This document shows positions 1 through 5,182 of a DNA stretch of 6,256 nt, in pieces. This DNA comes from an uncultured Prevotella sp. GTDB taxonomy: Bacteria > Bacteroidota > Bacteroidia > Bacteroidales > Bacteroidaceae. The stretch is taken from positions 1 through 6,256 of the forward strand of contig URDV01000131.1 of NCBI GenBank assembly GCA_900546605.1. The letters are read 5' to 3'. The position numbers and the translations under genes are program-made. The first letter of the stretch is position 1; every line of letters starts with the position of its first letter. The notes beneath the pieces are model-generated. The model worked only from the letters and a program-made list of their open reading frames with translations. It did not search any database and had not been told where the DNA came from.

Positions 1-1330
1 TTCTATTAGCGAAAATAAGTGCTTTGTTTATTTGGCACAGCACTTTACGGCACAAGGGCTACCCATGCCACACATTTATGCTGTAAACAAAGATTATACA
101 TGCTATTTGCAACAAGACCTTGGACATAACGCTTTATATGATGAACTTGCTGTAGCTCGTAAAAACAATTATACATATGGCGAAAACGAACGCACGCTTT
201 TAGAACATACCATACGTAGCTTGGCTCATGTACAAATAGAAGGGGCTAAGAATCTTGACTTCAACCAATGCTTGCCCCCCATTAGGTTCAATCAGCAGGC
301 TGCTATGTTTGACCTCAACTACTTTAAATATAGCTTTCTTAAAACAACCGACCTGCCCTTTGATGAAATCCGTTTGGAGGCTGATTTGCAACAATTAGCG
401 GCTGACCTCGTAGGTAATGCGCATGACGAGCCTTTCTTTTTATATCGCGACTTTCAAGCTCGCAACGTAATGATCTGTAATGGTTTGCCATTCTTTATTG
501 ACTTTCAAGGGGGTATGCGTGGACCTTTACAATATGATTTAGCCTCCTTCCTATGGCAAGCTTCAGCACGCTATCCGCAGTCATTACGCATTCAACTTAT
601 TGAGGCCTACATAGACGAAGTAAGCCAGTTGTTGCCCCAATTTGATAAGGAGGCTTTCATACAACGTTTGTACCTCTTTGTGCTATTTAGAATGCTACAA
701 GTTTTGGGCGCCTATGGTTTGCGTGGATATGTAGAACGTAAAAAATATTTTCTTGATAGCATTCCTTTGGCCATACAAAATTTACGTGAAATATTATCTG
801 GTAATATAGCTCTGCCCTACCCTTACTTAAACAAGGTGTTACTAAGCATGATTGAACTGCCACAATTCGCCATGAATGTTACAACTCATGGTTCCATGTC
901 AAAGTCAAAATACGACGGACAAGGCCCATTGGTGGTTCGCGTTTTTAGCTTTAGCTATAAAAAAGGCATACCTGAGGATAACTCGGGTAATGGTGGAGGA
1001 TATGTGTTTGACTGTCGCAGCACGCATAACCCAGGCCGTTATGACCAGTATAAGCCCTTAACGGGCCTTGATGAACCTGTTATAAAATTTTTGGAAGATG
1101 ATGGTGAAATACTAACCTTCCTTGATTCGGTATACAAATTGGCCGATGCACACGTGGCACGTTATATGGAGCGAGGGTTTACTAACCTTATGTTTTCATT
1201 TGGTTGCACAGGTGGCCGCCACAGAAGCGTTTATTCTGCACAGCATTTAGCCGAACACTTACATAACAAGTTTGGTATTGAGGTTCACATTTGCCATCGT
1301 GAGCAAAACATCTCGTCCATTCTAAAATAA
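1..1330 (+). CDS. Phosphotransferase (APH/AmgK-like sugar kinase) fused to RapZ C-terminal domain, 5'-truncated by window
   Basis: The reading frame is open from the first whole codon (base 2) to TAA at 1328-1330. The residues before the TTG at 32 (SISENKCFVY) continue the family pattern, so that TTG is not the start and roughly 40 N-terminal residues probably lie upstream. The N-terminal part is an aminoglycoside-phosphotransferase fold: catalytic-loop motif YRDFQARN at 443-466 and metal-binding IDFQGG at 497-514 followed by GPLQYDLASFLW. This resembles AmgK-type amino-sugar kinases, which phosphorylate the anomeric position of MurNAc/GlcNAc. After a linker (about 845-922), the rest (923-1318) is a RapZ C-terminal domain: FSFSYKKGIP, YVFDCRSTHNP, LTGLDEPV and GCTGGRHRSVY (1202-1234). 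In E. coli RapZ this domain senses glucosamine-6-phosphate; RapZ's own N-terminal P-loop domain is absent here. A cytosolic role in cell-wall sugar metabolism or its sensing is inferred. The usual catalytic His of HxD is Tyr. Confidence 0.85.
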   Translation, partial: SISENKCFVYLAQHFTAQGLPMPHIYAVNKDYTCYLQQDLGHNALYDELAVARKNNYTYGENERTLLEHTIRSLAHVQIEGAKNLDFNQCLPPIRFNQQAAMFDLNYFKYSFLKTTDLPFDEIRLEADLQQLAADLVGNAHDEPFFLYRDFQARNVMICNGLPFFIDFQGGMRGPLQYDLASFLWQASARYPQSLRIQLIEAYIDEVSQLLPQFDKEAFIQRLYLFVLFRMLQVLGAYGLRGYVERKKYFLDSIPLAIQNLREILSGNIALPYPYLNKVLLSMIELPQFAMNVTTHGSMSKSKYDGQGPLVVRVFSFSYKKGIPEDNSGNGGGYVFDCRSTHNPGRYDQYKPLTGLDEPVIKFLEDDGEILTFLDSVYKLADAHVARYMERGFTNLMFSFGCTGGRHRSVYSAQHLAEHLHNKFGIEVHICHREQNISSILK

Positions 1331-1349
1331 CAAGGGACTAACATACATG

Positions 1350-1381
1350 CCCCCAAAACTACCCATTGGCAGATTTTGGGG
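1350..1381 (+). terminator. Hairpin directly downstream of the kinase-RapZ gene
   Basis: CCCCAAAA (1351-1358) and TTTTGGGG (1374-1381) are perfectly complementary. The stem can continue inward as CT-A-CC against GG-C-AG, with one bulged A and one mismatch, around a CATT loop. It lies 20 bases after the stop codon, the position expected of a 3'-end structure. No T-tract follows, so it is not a textbook intrinsic terminator; it may be an RNA-stabilising 3' hairpin instead. Its last G is also the first base of the octamer repeat array. Confidence 0.45.
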
Positions 1382-1428
1382 TTAACAAGTTGACGGGTTA
1401 ACAAGTAAGTAGGTAATACGTTACTATT
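1381..1428 (+). repeat. Octamer repeat array, forward orientation
   Basis: The sequence reads as consecutive 8-bp units: GTTAACAA (1381), GTTGACGG (1389), GTTAACAA (1397), then more degenerate GTAAGTAG (1405), GTAATACG (1413) and TTACTATT (1421). The first three fit GTTRACRR. The array decays away from the kinase gene. It is the left half of an inverted pair with the array at 1463-1510. Confidence 0.7.
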
Positions 1429-1462
1429 TATTAGGTTCAGGTCAAAATGGATAAAACTTAAA

Positions 1463-1510
1463 AAGTTGACAAACTTATCCGTTAACTTGTCAACCGGGCA
1501 ACCCGTCAAC
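1463..1510 (-). repeat. Octamer repeat array, inverted copy
   Basis: Read on the minus strand from 1510 leftwards the units are GTTGACGG, GTTGCCCG, GTTGACAA, GTTAACGG, then degenerate ATAAGTTT and GTCAACTT. They keep exact 8-bp phasing. AACCCGTCAAC (1500-1510) is the perfect 11-bp complement of 1389-1399 in the forward array. Within this half, GTTGACAA (1465-1472) also pairs with TTGTCAAC (1487-1494). Both halves decay toward the shared AT-rich centre. Confidence 0.7.
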
Positions 1511-1628
1511 GCTTGCATCTTTCCTTTTTTTGATAACAGCAATCATGCGTATGTGTAACTGATTTGACTTGCAACGTAGATGAGTAATCATGCTTTTCAA
1601 GTTAAGTTTTCATAAAAAAAAGGAGATA

Positions 1629-1661
1629 TTGACGAATATAGCCGAAATAGCAGTAACTTTG
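1629..1661 (+). promoter_or_regulatory. Probable Bacteroidetes-type promoter of the oxidoreductase operon
   Basis: TAACTTTG at 1654-1661 matches the Bacteroidetes -7 consensus TAnnTTTG exactly. A TTG at 1629-1631 lies 22 bases upstream and could serve as the -33 element, at the long end of the usual spacing. Transcription would begin near 1668, leaving a short leader of about 15 bases before the ATG at 1683. It is the only perfect TAnnTTTG I found in the non-coding parts of the window. Confidence 0.6.
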
Positions 1662-1682
1662 CTTTACAACTTCCCACTAATA

Positions 1683-1967
1683 ATGGCAAAAATAGATAGT
1701 TATCAAGACATATGTGTGGCTTTGGATACGAATAAGGTTGACGAGGCACAACAGCTGATTGATAAAATGCTGCAAGCTGCAGAGCATCCCACAGCAAGGT
1801 TGCTCTATCTGCAAGGAAAGGTCTACATGAAGCAATCTGATTGGGGAAATGCCATCAGCTACTTTTTAAAATCAGAAGAGCTGGATCCCGATGGGCCTGC
1901 ACGACAATGCCGCTTGATGCTTAACGACATTTTGGCATTTTACAACAAGGACATGTATAATCAGTAA
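1683..1967 (+). CDS. Small TPR-repeat protein, first gene of the oxidoreductase operon
   Basis: A 94-residue cytosolic protein, all-helical in appearance, beginning MAKIDSYQDI. Residues about 38-70 form one recognisable tetratricopeptide repeat (A-LLYLQGKVY...DW-NAI-YF-KS-ELDP), preceded by a helix pair (DEAQQLIDKMLQAAEH) that resembles a partial second repeat. The frame extends upstream to ATG 1590, but ATG 1683 is preferred: the -7 promoter element lies at 1654-1661 inside the extension, and the added 31 residues are unlike the rest. It has no signal peptide or membrane segment. It is followed after 66 bases by the ferredoxin subunit and is probably co-transcribed. TPRs bind protein partners, so an assembly or chaperone-like role for the oxidoreductase is possible but inferred only from position. 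Confidence 0.8.
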   Translation: MAKIDSYQDICVALDTNKVDEAQQLIDKMLQAAEHPTARLLYLQGKVYMKQSDWGNAISYFLKSEELDPDGPARQCRLMLNDILAFYNKDMYNQ

Positions 1968-1977
1968 AATACATGAC

Positions 1978-2011
1978 GTACTGGTGAGAATGTTTGCGCA
2001 TTCGTCAGCAC
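1978..2011 (+). other. Imperfect hairpin in the leader of the ferredoxin subunit
   Basis: GAATG (1988-1992) pairs with CATTC (1999-2003) around a TTTGCG loop. Beyond a small internal loop, CTG (1981-1983) can pair with CAG (2006-2008) and GT with AC. There is no T-tail, so termination is unlikely. It may affect processing or translation between the first two genes; stability was not calculated. Confidence 0.3.
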
Positions 2012-2033
2012 TTCATGATAGAAAAAATATATT

Positions 2034-2258
2034 ATGAGCAAAATGAAAGGAGCCCTTGTAATTGACACCAATCGATGCAAGGGATGTGGATTGTGCGTTG
2101 TTGCCTGTCCAACTCAAACAATTGCACTCTCAAAAAAAGCGGTAAACCACAAGGGGTATGCTTTCTGCGAAGAGGTGGCAGACACTTGCATAGGTTGCGC
2201 ATCTTGTGCTATTGTATGTCCTGATGGTTGCATCAGCGTGTATCGAACTAAAGAATAG
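2034..2258 (+). CDS. korD: 2-oxoacid:ferredoxin oxidoreductase, delta (ferredoxin-like, 2x[4Fe-4S]) subunit
   Basis: A 74-residue protein with two complete [4Fe-4S] motifs: C15-x2-C18-x2-C21-x3-C25-P and C52-x2-C55-x2-C58-x3-C62-P. Extra cysteines at 45 and 66 fall outside the motifs. It begins with the usual short strand (GALVIDTNRCKGCG) of the separate delta subunits of KGOR/VOR-type enzymes. It would pass electrons from the TPP-bound intermediate on the alpha/beta subunits to soluble ferredoxin in the cytoplasm. ATG 2034 is chosen because family members have only about ten residues before the first cysteine motif. The alpha, beta and gamma genes follow downstream on the same strand, which supports its being a dedicated subunit rather than a free ferredoxin. 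Names vary (KorD, VorC, VorD) for the same role. Confidence 0.9.
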   Translation: MSKMKGALVIDTNRCKGCGLCVVACPTQTIALSKKAVNHKGYAFCEEVADTCIGCASCAIVCPDGCISVYRTKE

Positions 2259-2362
2259 ATAAATATATAAAGAACTCGTGGCGAACGGCAGTTCTTGGGC
2301 AAACTTTATGCTTGCGCAGGTAGGGTTTCGTCACTCTTGCGTTCTCACACATTTATACTTCT
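2259..2362. other. Unusually long intra-operon spacer with a hairpin
   Basis: This 104-base gap between delta and alpha genes is the longest inside the operon. AAGAACT (2270-2276) and AGTTCTT (2290-2296) form a 7-bp stem with a 13-base loop, but no T-run follows. TTGCGCA (2312-2318) and TTCGTCA (2327-2333) recur from the leader of the preceding gene (1994-2007). TATGCTTG (2307-2314) misses the -7 consensus by one base and has no good -33 partner. A regulatory role is possible, not shown. Confidence 0.35.
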
Positions 2363-3451
2363 ATGAAAGAAGAAAACGAAGTTCTACTCCTAAAAGGAAA
2401 TGAAGCCATTGCTCGCGCAGCCATACGATGTGGCTGTGACGGATATTTTGGCTACCCTATTACGCCACAAAGCGAAGTGCTTGAAACCCTGGCTGAACTC
2501 AAGCCTTGGGAAACAACGGGCATGGTTGTGCTACAGGCTGAAAGCGAGGTGGCATCCATTAACATGCTCTATGGTGGTGGCGGAACTGGTAAACGTGTCA
2601 TGACCTCATCATCATCACCTGGTGTGGCACTGATGCAAGAAGGCATTAGCTATATGGCTGGCGCTGAAGTGCCAGGACTTATTGTTAACGTACAACGTGG
2701 AGGCCCTGGGTTGGGAACCATTCAGCCTTCGCAAAGCGACTATAATCAAGCTACACGAGGTGGTGGTAATGGCGACTATAATGTAATTGTTTTAGCTCCC
2801 GCCTCTGTGCAAGAGATGGCTGACTTTGTTGATCTAAGTTTTACGCTGGCCTTTAAATATCGTAACCCTGCCATGATCCTATCTGATGGGGTTATTGGAC
2901 AGATGATGGAAAAGGTGGTGTTGCCTCCCTTTAAACCACGCCGTACCGAAGAGGAAATTGCTAAAGAATGCCCTTGGGCTGCTAACGGACACGGACTGAA
3001 ACAACGTGGTCCTCAAGTGATTACATCGCTCGAACTTGAACCTTCTAAAATGGAGGCTAAGAATTTGCATTTGCAAGAAAAATACAGACAGATTGAAGAG
3101 AATGAGGTGCGCTACGAAACACAACAGCTTGACGATGCCGATTATGCCATCATAGCTTTTGGGTCTGCCGCACGTATATCACAAAAGGCTATGGAAATGG
3201 CACGTAAGCAGGGTATAAAAGTGGGACTTTTCCGCCCCATCACGCTATGGCCTTTCCCCAAAAAGCAAATTAGCAAATTGGCACATCAACTCAAAGGCAT
3301 ATTGGTTGTTGAAATTAATGCCGGACAAATGATTTTTGACGTTCGATGTGCTGTTGAAGGGAAAATTCCCGTTAAACACTACGGGCGATTAGGTGGCATC
3401 GTACCTGACCCCGATGAGATTATAGAGGCTTTAAAGCTATTACAAAAGTAA
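2363..3451 (+). CDS. vorB: 2-oxoacid:ferredoxin oxidoreductase alpha subunit (VorB/KorA type)
   Basis: A full-length 362-residue alpha subunit. It has the N-terminal pyrimidine-binding domain with GYPITPQSE at residues 30-38, AESEVASI around 59-66 (the Glu that activates thiamine pyrophosphate in this family lies in this stretch), TSSSSPGVALMQEGISYMAG at 81-100, and QRGGPGLGT at 111-119. A transketolase C-terminal-like domain follows (GSAARISQKAMEMAR...GLFRPITLWPFP), as in KGOR/VOR enzymes. With the beta subunit it catalyses reversible oxidative decarboxylation of a 2-oxoacid with CoA to acyl-CoA, CO2 and reduced ferredoxin. Gamma is a separate gene here, not fused to alpha as in some archaeal enzymes. 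The same family is called VorB (3-methyl-2-oxobutanoate) or KorA (2-oxoglutarate) in different annotations; the sequence does not let me choose the substrate. ATG 2363 gives the expected N-terminus just before the KGNEAIA motif. Confidence 0.93.
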   Translation: MKEENEVLLLKGNEAIARAAIRCGCDGYFGYPITPQSEVLETLAELKPWETTGMVVLQAESEVASINMLYGGGGTGKRVMTSSSSPGVALMQEGISYMAGAEVPGLIVNVQRGGPGLGTIQPSQSDYNQATRGGGNGDYNVIVLAPASVQEMADFVDLSFTLAFKYRNPAMILSDGVIGQMMEKVVLPPFKPRRTEEEIAKECPWAANGHGLKQRGPQVITSLELEPSKMEAKNLHLQEKYRQIEENEVRYETQQLDDADYAIIAFGSAARISQKAMEMARKQGIKVGLFRPITLWPFPKKQISKLAHQLKGILVVEINAGQMIFDVRCAVEGKIPVKHYGRLGGIVPDPDEIIEALKLLQK

Positions 3452-3479
3452 TTTGCTCCCCTCTCTCCCCACACACCTA

Positions 3480-3499
3480 TTTGTTTCAATATAAACAAA
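3480..3499 (+). other. Perfect 7-bp hairpin just before the small membrane-protein gene
   Basis: TTTGTTT (3480-3486) and AAACAAA (3493-3499) pair around CAATAT, ending five bases before ATG 3505. It follows a pyrimidine-rich run (about 3452-3480, mostly C and T). It could lower initiation at 3505 or mark an RNA-processing site. It is A/T-rich and lacks a T-tail, so it is weak as a terminator. Confidence 0.35.
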
Positions 3500-3504
3500 A
3501 GAAT

Positions 3505-3768
3505 ATGCTTCGCACAACATCTAACAACGATCTTGACATCCTTGAACAATTACGTCATCCTGAACAAAGACGACAAAAGCAACAAATGTCTCGCAACTTG
3601 TTCATACGCAACATTCTTAATGTGCTTTTCATTATCGTTGCGCTGGTTGCCATGGTGGGCATTCTCGTAAGTAAAGAGCATATTATGGTGTGGTACGTAG
3701 TAGGACTATTTGCCGTTATGATTAAAATGGTAGAGGTGATGCTACGTATGCCTGGATTTAAAAAATAA
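3505..3768 (+). CDS. Small two-helix membrane protein embedded in the oxidoreductase operon
   Basis: An 87-residue protein beginning MLRTTSNNDL. An N-terminal soluble part of about 30 residues is rich in charged and Gln residues (LRHPEQRRQKQQ). Two hydrophobic segments follow, at about 36-55 (NILNVLFIIVALVAMVGILV) and 60-80 (IMVWYVVGLFAVMIKMVEVML). Positive residues at both ends and a short SKEH turn suggest a hairpin with both termini in the cytoplasm. A TTG at 3481 is in frame but sits inside the hairpin leader, so ATG 3505 is chosen. It is 53 bases after the alpha gene and 19 before the beta gene, hence probably co-translated with the enzyme subunits. It has no cysteines and so no evident cofactor site. 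Family unknown to me by function. A membrane anchor or assembly aid for the complex is inference from position and topology. Confidence 0.82.
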   Translation: MLRTTSNNDLDILEQLRHPEQRRQKQQMSRNLFIRNILNVLFIIVALVAMVGILVSKEHIMVWYVVGLFAVMIKMVEVMLRMPGFKK

Positions 3769-3787
3769 ACTTTTTAGTCAGAATTCC

Positions 3788-4549
3788 ATGACAAGAGAAG
3801 ATATAATAAAGCCAGAGAATTTGGTTTACCAAAAGCCAACTCTCATGAATAATACCGACATGCACTATTGTCCGGGTTGTTCACATGGCGTTGTTCACAA
3901 ACTCGTGGCTGAAGTTATTGCTGAAATGGGAATGGAAGATAAAACCATTGGCATTAGCCCCGTAGGATGTGCTGTTTTTGCTTATCGCTACATCGATATT
4001 GATTGGCAAGAGGCCGCACACGGCAGAGCACCCGCTTTGGCAACAGCATGCAAACGTTTATGGCCCAATCGCTTGGTATTTACCTATCAAGGTGATGGCG
4101 ACTTGGCTTGCATAGGTACAGCCGAAACTATTCATGCTTTGAATCGTGGCGAAAACATTACCATGATTTTTATTAACAATGCCATTTATGGCATGACCGG
4201 TGGACAAATGGCTCCCACAACACTTGTGGGCATGAAAACGGTTACTTGCCCCTATGGCCGTGACCCTAAACTTCATGGCTACCCACTAAACATTACCGAC
4301 TTAGCGGCTAATTTGGAGGGTACGGCCTATGTTACACGACAAAGCGTACATAGCGTTGCTGCCATTCGTAAAGCAAAAAAAGCTATTCGACATGCTTTCG
4401 AAAATTCAATGGCGGGCAAAGGCTCTAACTTAATTGAATTTGTTTCAACCTGCTCTTCAGGTTGGAAAATGTCGCCCATCAAAGCAAACGAGTGGATGGA
4501 AGAGCATATGTTCGACTTTTACCACATTGGCGACTTAAAGGACAAATAA
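3788..4549 (+). CDS. korB: 2-oxoacid:ferredoxin oxidoreductase beta subunit (TPP-binding)
   Basis: A 253-residue beta subunit of usual length. The thiamine-pyrophosphate motif is GDGD at residues 102-105, followed by NN at 130-131 and AIYGMTGGQ. HGRAPALATA at 78-87 is typical of the family. YCPGCSHG supplies C28 and C31, which with C61 (SPVGCAVF) and C222 (STCSSGW) match the four-cysteine pattern of the proximal [4Fe-4S] cluster in oxoacid:ferredoxin oxidoreductase beta subunits. Electrons would go from TPP to this cluster and then to the two clusters of the delta subunit. ATG 3788 yields the expected roughly 27-residue lead before CPGC. The gene begins 19 bases after the membrane-protein gene and ends 16 bases before the gamma gene, so the spacing is operonic. 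Also called VorA in some schemes; substrate unresolved. Confidence 0.93.
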   Translation: MTREDIIKPENLVYQKPTLMNNTDMHYCPGCSHGVVHKLVAEVIAEMGMEDKTIGISPVGCAVFAYRYIDIDWQEAAHGRAPALATACKRLWPNRLVFTYQGDGDLACIGTAETIHALNRGENITMIFINNAIYGMTGGQMAPTTLVGMKTVTCPYGRDPKLHGYPLNITDLAANLEGTAYVTRQSVHSVAAIRKAKKAIRHAFENSMAGKGSNLIEFVSTCSSGWKMSPIKANEWMEEHMFDFYHIGDLKDK

Positions 4550-4565
4550 CTGAAGGTTCACACAC

Positions 4566-5105
4566 ATGAAACAAGAAATCATTATCTCTGGATTTGGTGG
4601 ACAAGGTGTATTGTCTATGGGGAAAATCTTGGCTTATGCAGCTTTAACTGAAGGCAAGGAGGTGACTTGGATGCCAGCTTACGGCCCCGAACAAAGAGGT
4701 GGTACAGCTAACGTAACAGTTATTATTAGCGATGAATCTATTTCATCGCCCATTCTCAGTAGCTATGATACTGCCATTTTGCTCAACCAACCATCGTTGG
4801 ATAAATTCCAATCGAAGGTGAAAGCGGGTGGTACCATTATTTACGACGACTTTGGCATTATTGACAAACCTACGCGTAGCGACATTAGCATTTGGCATAT
4901 TCCCGCTATGGAAACTGCCGCTCAAATGTCTATGATGAAATGCTTCAACATGTTCATTTTGGGGGGATTTCTAAAGGTACACCCTATTGTGTCAATTGAG
5001 AGTGTGATGCAAGCTCTTCGTAAAACTTTACCTGAGCGTCACCACAACTTGTTGCCGATGAACGAACAAGCTATTCTCAAGGGGCACGATATTATTAAGC
5101 AATAA
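4566..5105 (+). CDS. korC: 2-oxoacid:ferredoxin oxidoreductase gamma subunit
   Basis: A 179-residue protein of the pyruvate/ketoisovalerate oxidoreductase catalytic (gamma) family. The N-terminal GFGGQGV (residues 9-15) and YGPEQRGGTANVTV (39-52) are the family signatures. Later parts include the SPILSSYDTAILLNQPSLDKF segment and a C-terminal helix region (HHNLLPMNEQAILKG). It completes the heterotetramer with the three subunits upstream; gamma helps form the CoA-binding part of the enzyme. Length and both ends look intact. ATG 4566 is 16 bases after the beta stop and is the only reasonable start before GFGGQG. A hairpin with T-tail follows immediately, so this is probably the last gene of the operon. 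Confidence 0.92.
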   Translation: MKQEIIISGFGGQGVLSMGKILAYAALTEGKEVTWMPAYGPEQRGGTANVTVIISDESISSPILSSYDTAILLNQPSLDKFQSKVKAGGTIIYDDFGIIDKPTRSDISIWHIPAMETAAQMSMMKCFNMFILGGFLKVHPIVSIESVMQALRKTLPERHHNLLPMNEQAILKGHDIIKQ

Positions 5106-5109
5106 AATG

Positions 5110-5136
5110 AAGGAGAAAAGAGTTTTACTCCTTTTT
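5110..5136 (+). terminator. Intrinsic terminator of the oxidoreductase operon
   Basis: AAGGAGAAAA (5110-5119) pairs with TTTT (5123-5126) and CTCCTT (5128-5133), leaving a GAG loop and one bulged A. A T-run continues to 5136. The structure starts five bases after the gamma stop codon. The lower half is GC-containing and the upper half A-T, so termination may be partial and allow some read-through into the next gene. Confidence 0.6.
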
Positions 5137-5182
5137 ACTTAAAAGAGACTCTTTGCTCAAAAACTAAAAACTATAACCTATT

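Larger units (their letters stand above)
1331..1682. other. Non-coding gap between kinase-RapZ gene and the oxidoreductase operon
   Basis: No convincing gene is present. The gap contains, in order, the CCCCAAAA hairpin, the two opposed octamer arrays, a T7 run (1525-1531), a direct repeat AATCATGC (1541-1548 and 1586-1593), and the promoter-like TAACTTTG. The frame of the next gene stays open back to an ATG at 1590, but this extension looks like leader sequence (see the TPR gene). A purine tract AAAGGAG (1618-1624) precedes an in-frame TTG at 1629 and is the only Shine-Dalgarno-like sequence here. Confidence 0.6.

Noticed and set aside
32..34. TTG at 32 as the start of the first gene
   Set aside because: The frame is open to the window edge and the preceding residues fit the kinase family, so the gene is cut by the window rather than starting here.
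876..1061. Short alternative-frame open frame inside the kinase-RapZ gene
   Set aside because: Fully overlapped by a gene with clear family motifs; no independent domain or start signal.
1381..1510. CRISPR array or insertion-sequence ends in the repeat region
   Set aside because: Units are contiguous 8-mers without spacers, no target-site duplication is evident, and no transposase or cas gene is present.
1285..1542. Minus-strand 85-codon open frame over the octamer arrays
   Set aside because: It overlaps the end of the kinase-RapZ gene and reads through the repeat arrays; the protein has no recognisable domain and the frame exists because of the repeats.
2307..2314. TATGCTTG as an internal promoter before vorB
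   Set aside because: One mismatch to TAnnTTTG and no suitable -33 TTTG about 19 bases upstream; kept only as a note in the spacer entry.
3481..3504. TTG at 3481 as start of the membrane-protein gene
   Set aside because: It lies inside a hairpin leader and adds eight residues with no support; ATG 3505 is the better start.
4058..4276. Minus-strand open frame inside the beta subunit gene
   Set aside because: Shadow of a strongly recognisable coding region; contains no domain of its own.
5141..5154. Second small hairpin AAAGA-GAC-TCTTT after the operon terminator
   Set aside because: Only five A/T-rich pairs with a three-base loop; too weak to call separately.
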